Part shown: positions 26,945 to 36,960 of the stretch, piece after piece
Layout: every line of letters begins with the position of its first letter
Numbering within the stretch: position 1 is the stretch's first letter
NCBI GenBank assembly: GCA_009694215.1
Contig: SHVN01000018.1
Coordinates: 1 to 36,970 of the forward strand
From: Xanthobacteraceae bacterium
GTDB taxonomy: Bacteria > Pseudomonadota > Alphaproteobacteria > Rhizobiales > Xanthobacteraceae
Length of the DNA stretch: 36,970 nucleotides
Direction: 5' to 3'
Position numbers and translations under genes: made by a program
Notes under the pieces: model-generated
Told to the model about the DNA's origin: nothing
The model's database searches: none
What the model saw: only the letters and a program-made list of their open reading frames with translations

Positions 26945-27826
26945 ATGAGCGCCCTGATCGACGTCGACCAACTGCGCACCTTCATCGCGATCGTGGAGAC
27001 CGGCAGCTTCACCAAGGCCGCCGAGGTCGTACACAAGACCCAGTCCGCGGTGTCGATGCAGATGAAGCGGCTCGAGGAGCGGCTCGGCAAGCCGGTCTTC
27101 GCGCGCGACGGCCGCGCCTCCAAACTCACCGAGGACGGCGAGCGGCTGCTCGACTACGCGCGGCGCATCATCAAGCTCAACGTCGATGCGCTCGCCGCCT
27201 TCGACGACAAGGAACTGAGCGGCCGGGTGCGGCTCGGCCTGCCCGACGACTACGCCGACCGCTATCTGCCGGAGATCATGGCACGGTTCTCGCGCGCCTA
27301 TCCCGGCGTCGAGCTCACGGTGCTGTGCCAGCCGTCGGTCGACCTGGTGGAGCTGATCGACGCAAACGAACTCGATCTTGCGATCATCACCGACTGCGGC
27401 TCGTCGCGCGCGTCGGAGGCGTTCCGCCGCGAGCGGCTGTTGTGGGTAACGTCGAACCGTCATTCGACGCATCTGGAAGAACCGCTGCCGCTTGCGCTCG
27501 GGCGGCCGAGCTGCGGCTGGCGGCGCGCGGCGATCGAATGCCTGGAGACGATCGGGCGGCCGCATCACATCGCCTACACCAGCGCCAACGCCGGGGCGGT
27601 GGCAGCCGCGGTGCTGTCGGGCCTCGCGGTTTCGATATTCCCGGAATCAGGCCTGCGCCCCGGCATGCGCGTGCTCAGCCCCGCAGATGGATTCCCCGAA
27701 CTGCCGGCCTGCCGCGTCGGCCTGATCCGCAATCCGCACGAGAGCCTGTCGCTCGCCGACGCGCTCGCCGAGCACATCATCTCCTCGCTCGACAACCTTT
27801 CGGAAGCGGCTCGGGCGGCGGAGTAG
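26945..27826 (+). CDS. LysR-family transcriptional regulator
   Basis: This 293-residue regulator has an N-terminal winged helix-turn-helix (about residues 7-66, with TFIAIVETGSFTKAAEVVHKT then QSAVSMQMKRLEERLG) and a C-terminal periplasmic-binding-like effector domain. Within the latter, VRLGLPDDYADRYLPEIMARF and LDLAIITDC are clear. The domain resembles the LrhA/HexA-like branch, but the effector is unknown. GGAGAG lies 8 bases before the ATG. Its own promoter overlaps a T-N11-A site, suggesting autoregulation. It is convergent with gshA across a palindromic repeat. Confidence 0.93.
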   Translation: MSALIDVDQLRTFIAIVETGSFTKAAEVVHKTQSAVSMQMKRLEERLGKPVFARDGRASKLTEDGERLLDYARRIIKLNVDALAAFDDKELSGRVRLGLPDDYADRYLPEIMARFSRAYPGVELTVLCQPSVDLVELIDANELDLAIITDCGSSRASEAFRRERLLWVTSNRHSTHLEEPLPLALGRPSCGWRRAAIECLETIGRPHHIAYTSANAGAVAAAVLSGLAVSIFPESGLRPGMRVLSPADGFPELPACRVGLIRNPHESLSLADALAEHIISSLDNLSEAARAAE

Positions 27827-27863
27827 CTCTTCTCCACGCGCTGAACGATGTACCGACCTCTCC

Positions 27864-27957
27864 GCGTCATGCTCGGCCTTGTGCCGGGCATCCCGATTCA
27901 TGGAGCAAGGCATTGCCAATTCGATCGTCATGGCCGGGCCAAGCCCGGCCATGACGA
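27864..27957. repeat. Intergenic palindromic repeat, copy 2
   Basis: The arms CGTCATGCTCGGCCTTGTGCCGGGCATCCC (27864-27893) and TCGTCATGGCCGGGCCAAGCCCGGCCATGACGA (about 27925-27957) are the same family as 21151-21248, with strong hairpins. It fills the gap between the convergent LysR and gshA genes, where it could terminate transcription from both sides. Confidence 0.8.
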
Positions 27958-27985
27958 ACACCAATTCAGTGCGAAGCCTAATTGA

Positions 27986-29350
27986 TCAGTACGCGTATTC
28001 GTCGAAGATCGGCTCGACCGAACCCTTCCACGGTCCGTGGAATTTTTCCAGAAGCTCCTCCGCGGGCGTGATGCCACGCGCCACGACCTCCTGGAGCGGC
28101 CGGAGATACCGCGTCTCGTCGTGGCCGTTGCGATCGAGCTTGTTGCGGCGCGCGAGCCCCTTCTCGGCGAGCCGCAGCAGTACCACAGCCAGATCGAGGG
28201 TGTACTGATTGCGAATGAGCGCCCTAAAGCCGAGGCGCGGCACGTCGTCGCGCAATTTCTGGCGTTCCTCGGCGGTCCAGTCCTTCACGACCTCCCAGCA
28301 GGCGTCGAGATTGGCATCGTCGTAGATGAGGCCCACCCAGAACGCCGGCAACGACGGCAGGCGGCGCCAGGGGCCGCCATCGGAGCCGCGCATCTCGATG
28401 TAGCGCTTGAGCCGCACCTCGGGGAAGATGGTCGAGACGTGATTCACCCAGTCCGAAATCGTTGCGCGGTCGCCGGGAATGAGCTTGCCCGCGAGATGAT
28501 CGCGAAACGATTTTCCGGAGACGTCGATGTAGCTGTCGCCGCGCTTGATGAAATACATCGGCACGTCGAGTGCGTAATCGGCGTAGCGCTCGAAGCCCAT
28601 GCCAGGCTCGAACGCCCAGGGCAGCATGCCAGAGCGCGCATTATCGGTATCGCGCCAGATCTCGGAGCGGAACGACACGAAGCCGTTGGGCTTACCTTGC
28701 GTGAGCGGCGAGTTGGCGAACAGCGCGGTGCCGACCGGCTGCAGCGCCAGCGCGACCCGAAGCTTTTTCACCATGTCGGATTCGGAGGAGAAGTCGTGGT
28801 TCGATTGCACTGTGCAGGTGCGGTACATCATGTCGAGGCCGAGCGTGCCCACCTTCGGCATATAGGCCGTCATGATCTTGTAGCGGCCCTTCGGCATCTG
28901 CGGGATGTCGGCGCGGTTCCAGTTCGGCGTCATGCCGAGGCCGAGGAAGCCGATGCCGAGCGGCTTTGCCACCTCGCGCACCTGCGCCAGATGCGCCATC
29001 AGCTCGTTGCAGGTCTGGTGGATGGTCTCGACCGGCGCGCCGGATAATTCGAACTGGCCGCCGGGCTCAAGCGAGATCGCGCCGCCGCCGGTCACATCGG
29101 CGAGCCCGATGATGTTCTCACCCTCCATGATCGGCTCCCAGCCGAGCAGATGCTGCATGCCGTCGAGCAGCGCCCGGATGCCGCGCGGACCGCCGTAGGG
29201 CACCGGCCCGTGGCCGTTCACGGCAAAGGCGAACTTCTCATGCTCAGTGCCGACGCGGAATTTCGCCTTCGGCTTGCAGCCCGCCTCAAACCACGCGACC
29301 AACTCGTCGCGCGATTCGATCGGCGTCATGTCGACTTGGTCGCGAGCCAT
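27986..29350 (-). CDS. gshA: Glutamate-cysteine ligase
   Basis: This 454-residue enzyme joins glutamate and cysteine with ATP, the first step of glutathione synthesis. It belongs to the alphaproteobacterial/plant-type class, different from the E. coli type. Family cues are FRVGTEHEKFAF (31-42), GGAISLEPGGQFELSGAP, TCTVQSNHDFSSE and KRYIEMRGSDGGPWRRLPSLPAFWVGL, with the C-terminal GPWKGSVEPIFDEYAY. Length is normal. It stands alone, convergent with the LysR gene and 83 bp downstream of the methyltransferase gene on the same strand. Confidence 0.96.
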   Translation of the reverse strand: MARDQVDMTPIESRDELVAWFEAGCKPKAKFRVGTEHEKFAFAVNGHGPVPYGGPRGIRALLDGMQHLLGWEPIMEGENIIGLADVTGGGAISLEPGGQFELSGAPVETIHQTCNELMAHLAQVREVAKPLGIGFLGLGMTPNWNRADIPQMPKGRYKIMTAYMPKVGTLGLDMMYRTCTVQSNHDFSSESDMVKKLRVALALQPVGTALFANSPLTQGKPNGFVSFRSEIWRDTDNARSGMLPWAFEPGMGFERYADYALDVPMYFIKRGDSYIDVSGKSFRDHLAGKLIPGDRATISDWVNHVSTIFPEVRLKRYIEMRGSDGGPWRRLPSLPAFWVGLIYDDANLDACWEVVKDWTAEERQKLRDDVPRLGFRALIRNQYTLDLAVVLLRLAEKGLARRNKLDRNGHDETRYLRPLQEVVARGITPAEELLEKFHGPWKGSVEPIFDEYAY

Positions 29351-29433
29351 ACGGGGTTCCGGCGAAAAAAGGTCGCGACCTTAATCACGGGCGGGGCGAA
29401 AGGGCAATGTTGACAGGGGGCCGCCCGGGACGG

Positions 29434-30171
29434 TCAGCGCGGCTTCTGGAATTTCAGCACGAACTCGTCCACCGGGGTCTTGGACCGGAAAATCGGCTCG
29501 TCGCGCGGGTCCTCCGGATGGCGCAGGAAATCGGCCTCGGCGGCGAGCTTGAAGCCAGCGGCCTCGATCTCGCCCCTGAGTACGCTCTCCTCGATCCGGT
29601 GCAGGGTCTTGCCCACCGACGTGCCCGCGCCGGGCTTGGCCGAATGGTCGGCGATCACCAGGAACGCCCCGGGCTTCAGCGCGGCGAACAGCTTCTTGTT
29701 CATCGCCGCGCGATCGACCGCCATGTAGGTGGTGTCGTGATAAAAGAAGAAAAACGTGATGAGATCGAGATCGCTCACCTCGGCCGGCAGCGGATCGTCG
29801 AAATCGCGGGTAAGCGCGACGACGTTCTTCATCGCCGGCATCTTGATGCGCGCCTCGAACCGTTCCTTGGCGCGAGCGCTGCCCTCGGCGGCATCCTGGG
29901 CATAGACCCTGCCGCCCTCGCCGGCCGCGCGCGCCATCAGCTCGGTGCTGTAGCCGCCGCCGGCGCCCATATCGAGTACATGCATGCCCTCGCGCACGCC
30001 GGTGAACGCCAAGAGCTTCTCTGGATCGCGGCGCCGGTCGGTCTGGCGGTCGGCGTCGCTGCGGTCGGGCGCGGCGACGATCGCGGCGTAATCCTGCGCG
30101 AACGATAGGGCCGGCGCCGCCGCGAGCAACGCGGCGACGGCCGCCAGGACGAACGGGATCGCGCTTCGCAT
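29434..30171 (-). CDS. Class I SAM-dependent methyltransferase with a signal peptide
   Basis: This 245-residue protein begins with a convincing signal peptide (MRSAIPFVLAAVAALLAAAP, cleavage after SFAQ). A Rossmann-type methyltransferase domain follows, with motif I VLDMGAGGGYSTELMA (65-80), the acidic region near VVALTRDFDDPLP and LFAALKPGAFLVIADHS. It resembles the predicted methyltransferases of COG4798, several of which also carry signals. SAM is not known to be available in the periplasm, so the location or the activity is puzzling. Its ATG overlaps the FadJ-like stop by one base (TGATG), so it is the last gene of the fatty-acid operon. Confidence 0.85.
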   Translation of the reverse strand: MRSAIPFVLAAVAALLAAAPALSFAQDYAAIVAAPDRSDADRQTDRRRDPEKLLAFTGVREGMHVLDMGAGGGYSTELMARAAGEGGRVYAQDAAEGSARAKERFEARIKMPAMKNVVALTRDFDDPLPAEVSDLDLITFFFFYHDTTYMAVDRAAMNKKLFAALKPGAFLVIADHSAKPGAGTSVGKTLHRIEESVLRGEIEAAGFKLAAEADFLRHPEDPRDEPIFRSKTPVDEFVLKFQKPR

Positions 30172-32384
30172 CACGCGGCCTTCTTTCCGGGCGCGAAGCG
30201 GCCGTAGAAGCTCTCGCCCTTCTGCGCCATGTCGAGCAGGAGCTTGGCGGGGGCAAAGCGCGCACCGTGCTTCTTTTCTAGGCGCTGGCACAGTTCGACA
30301 AAGCGTTTCACGCCCATCATGTCGATGTAGGACAAGGTGCCGCCGGAGAACGGCGCGAAGCCGAAGCCCAGGATCGAGCCGACGTCGGCCTCGCGCACGT
30401 CGGTGAGCACGCCCTCCTCGAAGCAGCGCGCGGTCTCCAGCGCCTGCATCGCGAGAAAGCGGTCCTTGATCTCCTGCACATCGATCTTGTCGGGGTTGAG
30501 CTTGATCGGCTGCATATCGGCGAGCCCCGGCCACAGCTTCTTCGGCCCCTTTGCCGGATAATCGTAGAATCCCTTGCCGTTCTTGCGCCCCAGCCGCTGG
30601 TGCTCCACCACCATCGAGGCCAGAATCCCCTTCTGCCGCCGGTCGATGGCCGCCTCGCCGAGATCGTCTTCGGTCGCCTTGACGATCTTCCAGGCGAGGT
30701 CCACCGCCACCTCGTCGTTGAGCGAAAGCGGGCCAACCGGCATGCCGGCCATGCGGCCGACGTTCTCGATCATCGCGGCGGGAACGCCTTCGGCCAGCAT
30801 TAGATGGCCTTCGCGGAGATAAGTGCTGACCACGCGCGAGGTGTAGAAGCCGCGCGAGTCGTTGACCACGATCGGGGTCTTGCGGATGGTGCGGACGAAA
30901 TCGAGCGCCAGCGCCAGCGCCGCGTCGCCGGTTTGCTTGCCCATGATGATCTCGACCAGCATCATGCGCTCGACCGGCGAGAAGAAGTGAATGCCGATGA
31001 ACTTCGCCGGGTCCCTGGCGCCCTCGGCGAGCGAACTGATCGGCAAGGTCGAGGTGTTGGAGCCGAAGATGACGTTCGGCATCACCGCCTGCGCCTTGGC
31101 GGTGGCTTCGGCCTTCACCTTGCGGTCCTCGAACACCGCCTCGACGATGAGATCGACGCCGGCGAGCGCGCCGTAGTCGGCGGTCGCGGTAATGCGAGCG
31201 AGCACGGCGTCGCGCTGCGCCGCGGTGGCACGGCCCTTGTTGACCTGGTTGGTGAGGCCCTTGTAGACATGCGCCTTGCCCTTGTCGGCGCTCTCCTGGT
31301 CACGGTCGATCAGCACGACATCGATGCCGGCCTGGGCGCTGACCGAGGCGATGCCGGCGCCCATGAAGCCCGCGCCGAGGATGCCGACCTTCCCGATCCG
31401 CACCTGCGGCACGTTCGCCGGCCGCCGCGCACCCTTGCTGAGATCCTGCAGCGAGACGAACAGCGAGCGGATCATCGCCGCCGCTTCTGGCGAGCGCAGG
31501 ATCTTGCTGAAGTGGCGCGACTCCACGGTGAGCGCTCGATCCATCGGCAGCTGCAGGCCCTCGTACACCACCTGCATGATCGCGCGGGCGGCAGGGTAAT
31601 TATCGAATGTTTCTCGCCGGTAGATCGCATTGGCCGGCGGGAACGTCATCATCCCGGCCCGCGAATAGACCTGCCCGCCCGGCAGGCGGAAGCCGTCGGT
31701 GTCCCACGGCGCCTTGGCCTTGCCATTGGCCTTGGCCCAATCCTTCGCCGTCTTGACGAGATCGGCGGCCGGCACGACCGCATCGACGAGCTTCATCGTC
31801 TTGGCGCGGTTGAGCCTGAGCTGATCGCCCTTGAGCAGGAATTGCAGCGCATCGCCCGGCGCCAGCATGCGGGCCACGCGCTGGGTGCCGCCGGCGCCGG
31901 GGAACAGGCCAATCTTGACCTCGGGGACGCCCAGGCGGGTCTTGTCGTTGTCGGCGGCGATGCGCTGGTGGCAGGCGAGGCAAAGCTCGAAGCCGCCGCC
32001 CAGCGCCGTGCCGTTGATCGCGGCGACGAACGGCTTGCCGCAGGTCTCGATGCGCCGGTAGAGCTGCGAGAGCTTGCGGCTCTCGGCCAGCAGCACGGTG
32101 GCGGCGGCCTCCTCGCCCTTGCTCGCGACCATGTCCTTGAACGTGCGCGTCATCGTTTCCAGAAGCGCGAGGTCGGCGCCGGCGCAGAACGTCTCCTTGC
32201 CGGAAGTGACGACCGCGCCCTTGATCGCGGCGTCGCCCGCGATCTTCTCCACGATCGCCGACAGTTCGGCGATCACGGCGAGATCGATGACGTTCATCGA
32301 GCGGCCGGGCATGTCCCAGGTGACGAGCGCGATGCCGTCGGCATCGACGTCGAGCTTGAAATTGTCGGCCATATTGACGGTCAT
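30171..32384 (-). CDS. fadJ: Fatty-acid oxidation complex alpha subunit (enoyl-CoA hydratase / 3-hydroxyacyl-CoA dehydrogenase)
   Basis: This 737-residue fusion enzyme catalyses hydration and NAD-dependent oxidation in beta-oxidation. The N-terminal crotonase domain has the oxyanion segment ALGGGFELCLACH (Glu133) and the catalytic GVPEVKIGL (Glu155), matching the two glutamates of FadB. The central dehydrogenase has the NAD loop GAGFMGAG (337-344) and catalytic His466 in IHFFSPVE. ATG 32384, with AAGGAG about 9 bases upstream, is chosen over an open frame to 32498. It lies 20 bp after the decayed cupin and overlaps the methyltransferase gene. The thiolase partner is three genes upstream. Confidence 0.95.
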   Translation of the reverse strand: MTVNMADNFKLDVDADGIALVTWDMPGRSMNVIDLAVIAELSAIVEKIAGDAAIKGAVVTSGKETFCAGADLALLETMTRTFKDMVASKGEEAAATVLLAESRKLSQLYRRIETCGKPFVAAINGTALGGGFELCLACHQRIAADNDKTRLGVPEVKIGLFPGAGGTQRVARMLAPGDALQFLLKGDQLRLNRAKTMKLVDAVVPAADLVKTAKDWAKANGKAKAPWDTDGFRLPGGQVYSRAGMMTFPPANAIYRRETFDNYPAARAIMQVVYEGLQLPMDRALTVESRHFSKILRSPEAAAMIRSLFVSLQDLSKGARRPANVPQVRIGKVGILGAGFMGAGIASVSAQAGIDVVLIDRDQESADKGKAHVYKGLTNQVNKGRATAAQRDAVLARITATADYGALAGVDLIVEAVFEDRKVKAEATAKAQAVMPNVIFGSNTSTLPISSLAEGARDPAKFIGIHFFSPVERMMLVEIIMGKQTGDAALALALDFVRTIRKTPIVVNDSRGFYTSRVVSTYLREGHLMLAEGVPAAMIENVGRMAGMPVGPLSLNDEVAVDLAWKIVKATEDDLGEAAIDRRQKGILASMVVEHQRLGRKNGKGFYDYPAKGPKKLWPGLADMQPIKLNPDKIDVQEIKDRFLAMQALETARCFEEGVLTDVREADVGSILGFGFAPFSGGTLSYIDMMGVKRFVELCQRLEKKHGARFAPAKLLLDMAQKGESFYGRFAPGKKAA

Positions 32385-32404
32385 GGCGCTCACTCCTTGA
32401 TCGG

Positions 32405-32853
32405 TTAGCCGGACTTGCGCATCCAGCGTCGGCCCTTGTCGTCGCGCTCCATGCGGAAATCGACGTCGGGATAGTGCACGCGCTCGTCCTTCGAGCAAGT
32501 GCCGACTTCGAGATAAAGCGCGTCCTTGCCAGTGCGGTTGATCAGGCAGTGACCGATGCCGCCGTTGGCGCGCCAGCCGGCAGCGTCGCCGGGCTTGAGC
32601 ACGGTCTAGCCGCCGTCCTCATGCAGAACGAGTCGCCTTCGAGCATGTAGATGAACTCGTCCTCGCTCTCGTGCCAGTGGCGCAGCGCCGATTTCGAATT
32701 CGCCTTGATGCGCGCGATGTTGACGCCAAAGTGGGTGAGGCCCACCGCATCGCCGAGCTTCTGCTTCTCGCGGCCGGCAATCACGGACGCGAATTCCTTC
32801 GGATAGGAGGCGTTGTCGGTGAACGGAATTTGGGAGCGGTCGATCTTCGGCAT
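32405..32853 (-). pseudogene. Decayed tandem copy of the cupin gene
   Basis: The frame starting [14 protein letters not shown] at ATG 32853 reads as a cupin through RHWHESEDEFIYMLEGD, then loses frame near 32626-32634. The other frame resumes as [26 protein letters not shown] and runs to the stop at 32405, but it also contains a TAG at 32606-32608 where the copy upstream has a sense codon. At least two lesions, one indel and one nonsense change (GAG to TAG fits), are needed to restore the gene. It is clearly a paralogue of the intact cupin at 32859-33332, starting 5 bp after it. Confidence 0.85.
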
Positions 32854-32858
32854 CGGGG

Positions 32859-33332
32859 TCACGCCTTTCGCTGCGGATAGGGGTTGCCGTTCTTGCGCAG
32901 GTAGCGCCCGCCGCTCTTGTCGCGCTCGAGCCGCATGTCGATATCGGAATAGACCACGGTTTCGTTGACCGTCCGCGTGCCGACCTCGATGTAGACGGCA
33001 TTCTTTTGCGTGCGGTTGATCAGGCAATGGCCGTTGCCGCTGTTCGCCCTGAAGCCCGCGGCGTCGCCCGGCTTGAGCACGACCTCGCTGTGATCCTCGC
33101 ACAGCACGATCTCGCCCTCGATCACGTAGATGAACTCGTCCTCGTTGCGATGCCAGTGGCGCTGCGACGACCACGCGCCGGGCTTGAGCGTGGTGAGATT
33201 GATGCCGAACTGGCTCAGGCCCACGGCATTGCCAAGACGCTTGCGCTCGCGGCCGGCGATCGGCTGCCAGAACGGGTCGGGATAATTGTTGATCGTATCG
33301 ACGGGAATTCTGGCGGTATCGATCTTGGGCAT
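32859..33332 (-). CDS. Cupin-domain protein within the beta-oxidation operon
   Basis: This 157-residue single-cupin protein starts [14 protein letters not shown]. Likely metal ligands are the two histidines of [13 protein letters not shown] with its Glu, and the His in [10 protein letters not shown]. The C-terminal half has a charged tail ([20 protein letters not shown]). It is the intact member of a tandem pair. It starts 5 bp after the thiolase stop with GAGAGG inside the thiolase end, so it is part of the operon. The function is unknown; a role in handling an acyl-CoA or a sugar-like side product is only a guess. Confidence 0.88.
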   Translation of the reverse strand: MPKIDTARIPVDTINNYPDPFWQPIAGRERKRLGNAVGLSQFGINLTTLKPGAWSSQRHWHRNEDEFIYVIEGEIVLCEDHSEVVLKPGDAAGFRANSGNGHCLINRTQKNAVYIEVGTRTVNETVVYSDIDMRLERDKSGGRYLRKNGNPYPQRKA

Positions 33333-33337
33333 CGCGC

Positions 33338-34546
<1,209 letters not shown>

Positions 34547-34568
34547 TGCGTTTCTCCTGCGCGCTCCG

Positions 34569-35726
34569 TTACAGACTGCGGGCGATCAACAGCTTCATGA
34601 TTTCGTTCGTCCCGGCATAAATGCGCATCACGCGGGCGTCGCGGTAGATGCGCGAGATCGGATATTCGTCCATAAAGCCATAGCCGCCGAACAATTGCAG
34701 GCAGCGGTCCGCGACCTTGGCGAGCGCGTCCGTGCTCCAGTACTTCGCCATCGCGGCGGTGGCGTTGTCGAGCTCGCCTTTCAGCGAGCGTGCGATGCAT
34801 TCGTCGCAGAACACCTTGGCCACGGTCGCCTCTGTCTTGCAGGCGGCAAGCTCAAACTGGGTGTTCTGGAATTCGATGATCTTCTTGCCGAAGGCCTGGC
34901 GCTGCTTGACGTAATCGACGGTGAGCGCGACCGCGCGCTCCATCATGGCGACCGCATGATAGGCCACGATCATCCGCTCCTGCGGCAGTTCCTTCATGAG
35001 TTGGACGAAGCCCTGACCCTCTTCCAGGCCGAGCAGGTTTTCGGCCGGCAAGGAAACGTCCTCGAAGAACAGCTCCGAGGTGTCGGCGGAATCGAGGCCG
35101 AGCTTCTTGAGCTTGCGGCCGCGGCGGAAGCCGGGCGCATCGGCGGCTTCCACCACCATCAGCGAAACGCCCTTGGCGCGCTCCTTCGGGTCGGTCTTGG
35201 CGACGACGACGATCAGGTCGGCGTGCTGGCCGTTGGTGATGAAGGTTTTCGAGCCGTTGAGCAGGTAGCGGTTGCCCTTCCTCACCGCCGTGGTCCGGAT
35301 GTTCTGCAGATCGGAGCCCGCGCCGGGCTCGCTCATGGCGATGGCGCCGACCATCTCGCCAGAGGCGAGCTTGGGCAGCCAGCGCTTCTTCTGCTCCTCG
35401 GTGCCGAAACGCAGGATGTAGGGCGCGACGATCCCGGAGTGCAGCGGCGCGCCGAATGCGTCCATGCCGGCCAAACTATAGGCGCGGTTAATGACGGTCT
35501 CATGGGCGAACGTGCCGCCCGCGCCGCCGTATTCCTCGGGAATCATGGCGCAAAGCAGGCCCGCCTGCCCGGCCTTGGTCCAGACCTCGCGCGGCAGGAT
35601 CTTGTCTTCGTGCCATTTGTCGACATGCGGCGTGAATTCGGACTTCAGGAAACGGTCGGCCTGATCCTCAAGGAGGACAAGCTCCTCCGTCATCCAGGCA
35701 GGACGCGGCAGATTGAGAGGGTTCAT
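34569..35726 (-). CDS. Acyl-CoA dehydrogenase
   Basis: This 385-residue FAD enzyme oxidises acyl-CoA to the trans-2-enoyl form, the first step of beta-oxidation. The FAD/substrate stretch is [10 protein letters not shown] (130-139). The position that holds the catalytic Glu in short-chain enzymes reads [10 protein letters not shown], with Ala in place of Glu. The base is instead likely Glu250 in [10 protein letters not shown], as in long-chain acyl-CoA and isovaleryl-CoA dehydrogenases. That suggests a longer or branched substrate. It heads the operon with thiolase, cupins, the FadJ-like enzyme and the methyltransferase. Confidence 0.95.
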   Translation of the reverse strand: MNPLNLPRPAWMTEELVLLEDQADRFLKSEFTPHVDKWHEDKILPREVWTKAGQAGLLCAMIPEEYGGAGGTFAHETVINRAYSLAGMDAFGAPLHSGIVAPYILRFGTEEQKKRWLPKLASGEMVGAIAMSEPGAGSDLQNIRTTAVRKGNRYLLNGSKTFITNGQHADLIVVVAKTDPKERAKGVSLMVVEAADAPGFRRGRKLKKLGLDSADTSELFFEDVSLPAENLLGLEEGQGFVQLMKELPQERMIVAYHAVAMMERAVALTVDYVKQRQAFGKKIIEFQNTQFELAACKTEATVAKVFCDECIARSLKGELDNATAAMAKYWSTDALAKVADRCLQLFGGYGFMDEYPISRIYRDARVMRIYAGTNEIMKLLIARSL

Positions 35727-35773
35727 CGCTGAAGCAGTTCCCGGGCGAATCTGATGACCCCCGCAGGATAGGC

Positions 35774-35818
35774 CGCCCCGAAGGGGCGCGCGAGAGCCAA
35801 GCGACCCGCTTCAGCGGG
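35774..35818 (-). terminator. Two adjacent hairpins downstream of the FeoB fragment
   Basis: CGCCCCG/GGGGCG around AA (35774-35788) and CCCGC/GCGGG around TTCA (35805-35818) lie between the FeoB fragment stop and the acyl-CoA dehydrogenase start. Read on the minus strand they follow the FeoB stop at once. They lack T tracts, so termination is only likely, but they would separate the two transcripts. Confidence 0.4.
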
Positions 35819-35826
35819 CGAAGGCC

Positions 35827-36717
35827 TCAGCCCGCCCCCAAGGCGACGGCGACATTGTAGGTGATGAAGGCTGCGACATAGGCCAACACCAGCATGTAGG
35901 CGAAGGTGACGAACATCCAGCGCCAGCTTCCGGTCTCGCGCTCGATCACGGCGAGCGTGGAGGCGCGCTGCGGCGCGAAGATGTACCAGACCAGCAGCGA
36001 CAGAGCGGTGACGAGGCTCCATTTGCTCGCGAGCATCTGGCCGATCTGCTCGGCCGCCTCCTTGCCGCCCTCGATCGCATAGACCGTGCCGAGCGAAGCC
36101 ACGGCCACCTCCCGCGCGGCCATACCGGGGATGAGCGCGACGCTGATCTGCCAGTTGAAGCCGACCGGCGCCAGGATCGGCTCGATCCAGCGGCCGAGCA
36201 TCGCCGCGAGGCTGAACTCGATGACCGGCTCGGTCGCGCCCTCCGGCGACCGCGGGAACGAAGCGAGGAACCAGATCAGCACCATCATCGAGAAGATCGT
36301 AGTGCCGGCGCGCTTCAAGAACATCATGGCGCGGGTATAGAGGCCGATGGCGACGCTACGCAGGCGCGGCAGCTTGTCGTCCGGCAGTTCGAGCATGAAC
36401 GGCGGCGTCGTATTCTCACGCCAGAAGAAATGATTGGCGACGAACGAAACCGCGAACGCGCTGAAAATCCCGGCAGCGTAGAGCCCGAACATCACCAGGC
36501 CCTGCAAGCCGATGAAGCCCAGCACCGGCCGATCCGGGATGAACGCGGAGATGATCAGCGTATAGACCGGGATGCGCGCCGAGCAGGTCATCAGCGGCGC
36601 AACCAGAATGGTGGTCAGCCGGTCGCGCTTGTTGTCGAACGCGGACGCCGCATTGCCGGCTCCCAGCATGATGGCAACGAGCAGGCTGATGCGGGGTAAG
36701 ATGCTCCGCGCTGTCAT
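35827..36717 (-). pseudogene. feoB: C-terminal half of ferrous iron transporter FeoB fused to a foreign leader
   Basis: From about residue 27 the 296-residue product matches the second Gate domain and C-terminus of FeoB (DNKRDRLTTILVAPLMTC, ARIPVYTLIISAFIP, LIPGMAAREVAVASLGTVYA, then IFAPQRASTLAVIERETGSW). The N-terminal GTPase domain, the first Gate and preceding helices, about 450 residues, are absent. In their place is MTARSILPRISLLVAIMLGAGNAASAF, which looks like a secretion signal and not like FeoB, with its own AAAGGAA ribosome site before ATG 36717. The fusion frame is open. Without the G domain iron uptake is unlikely, so I treat it as a remnant; a rearrangement or assembly chimera could both produce it. 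Confidence 0.8.
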
Positions 36718-36877
36718 GTTATTTCCTTTAAGGCGCTGTGGCGCGCGACGGCGCCTCAACAGGCATGATGGGCATTGGTTGCACGACCGCCCGCACAGCC
36801 CACAAAATCCTTGTTCGTGGTGAAGGAATGGTAGGATGCGACCGCAGCCGGCCCGTTGCGCGGTAATCGCGTACGGC

Positions 36878-36960
36878 CTCTGTCTCTGTCTCTGTCTCTG
36901 TCTCTGTCTCTGTCTCTGTCTCTGTCTCTGTCTCTGTCTCTGTCTCTGTCTCTGTCTCTG
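36878..36960. repeat. Hexanucleotide tandem repeat (CTCTGT)n
   Basis: About 13.8 perfect copies of CTCTGT run from 36878 to 36960 with no interruptions. On the minus strand one frame encodes an Arg-Asp dipeptide repeat. The array lies about 160 bp upstream of the chimeric FeoB start. Being a multiple of three it would not switch frames, but length change could alter promoter spacing. It is also at the window edge, which may reflect an assembly stop at repetitive DNA. Confidence 0.95.

Noticed and set aside
36878-36960. Possible CRISPR array
   Set aside because: The repeat unit is only 6 bases with no spacers, so it is a simple tandem repeat. No CRISPR-like pattern appears elsewhere in the window.
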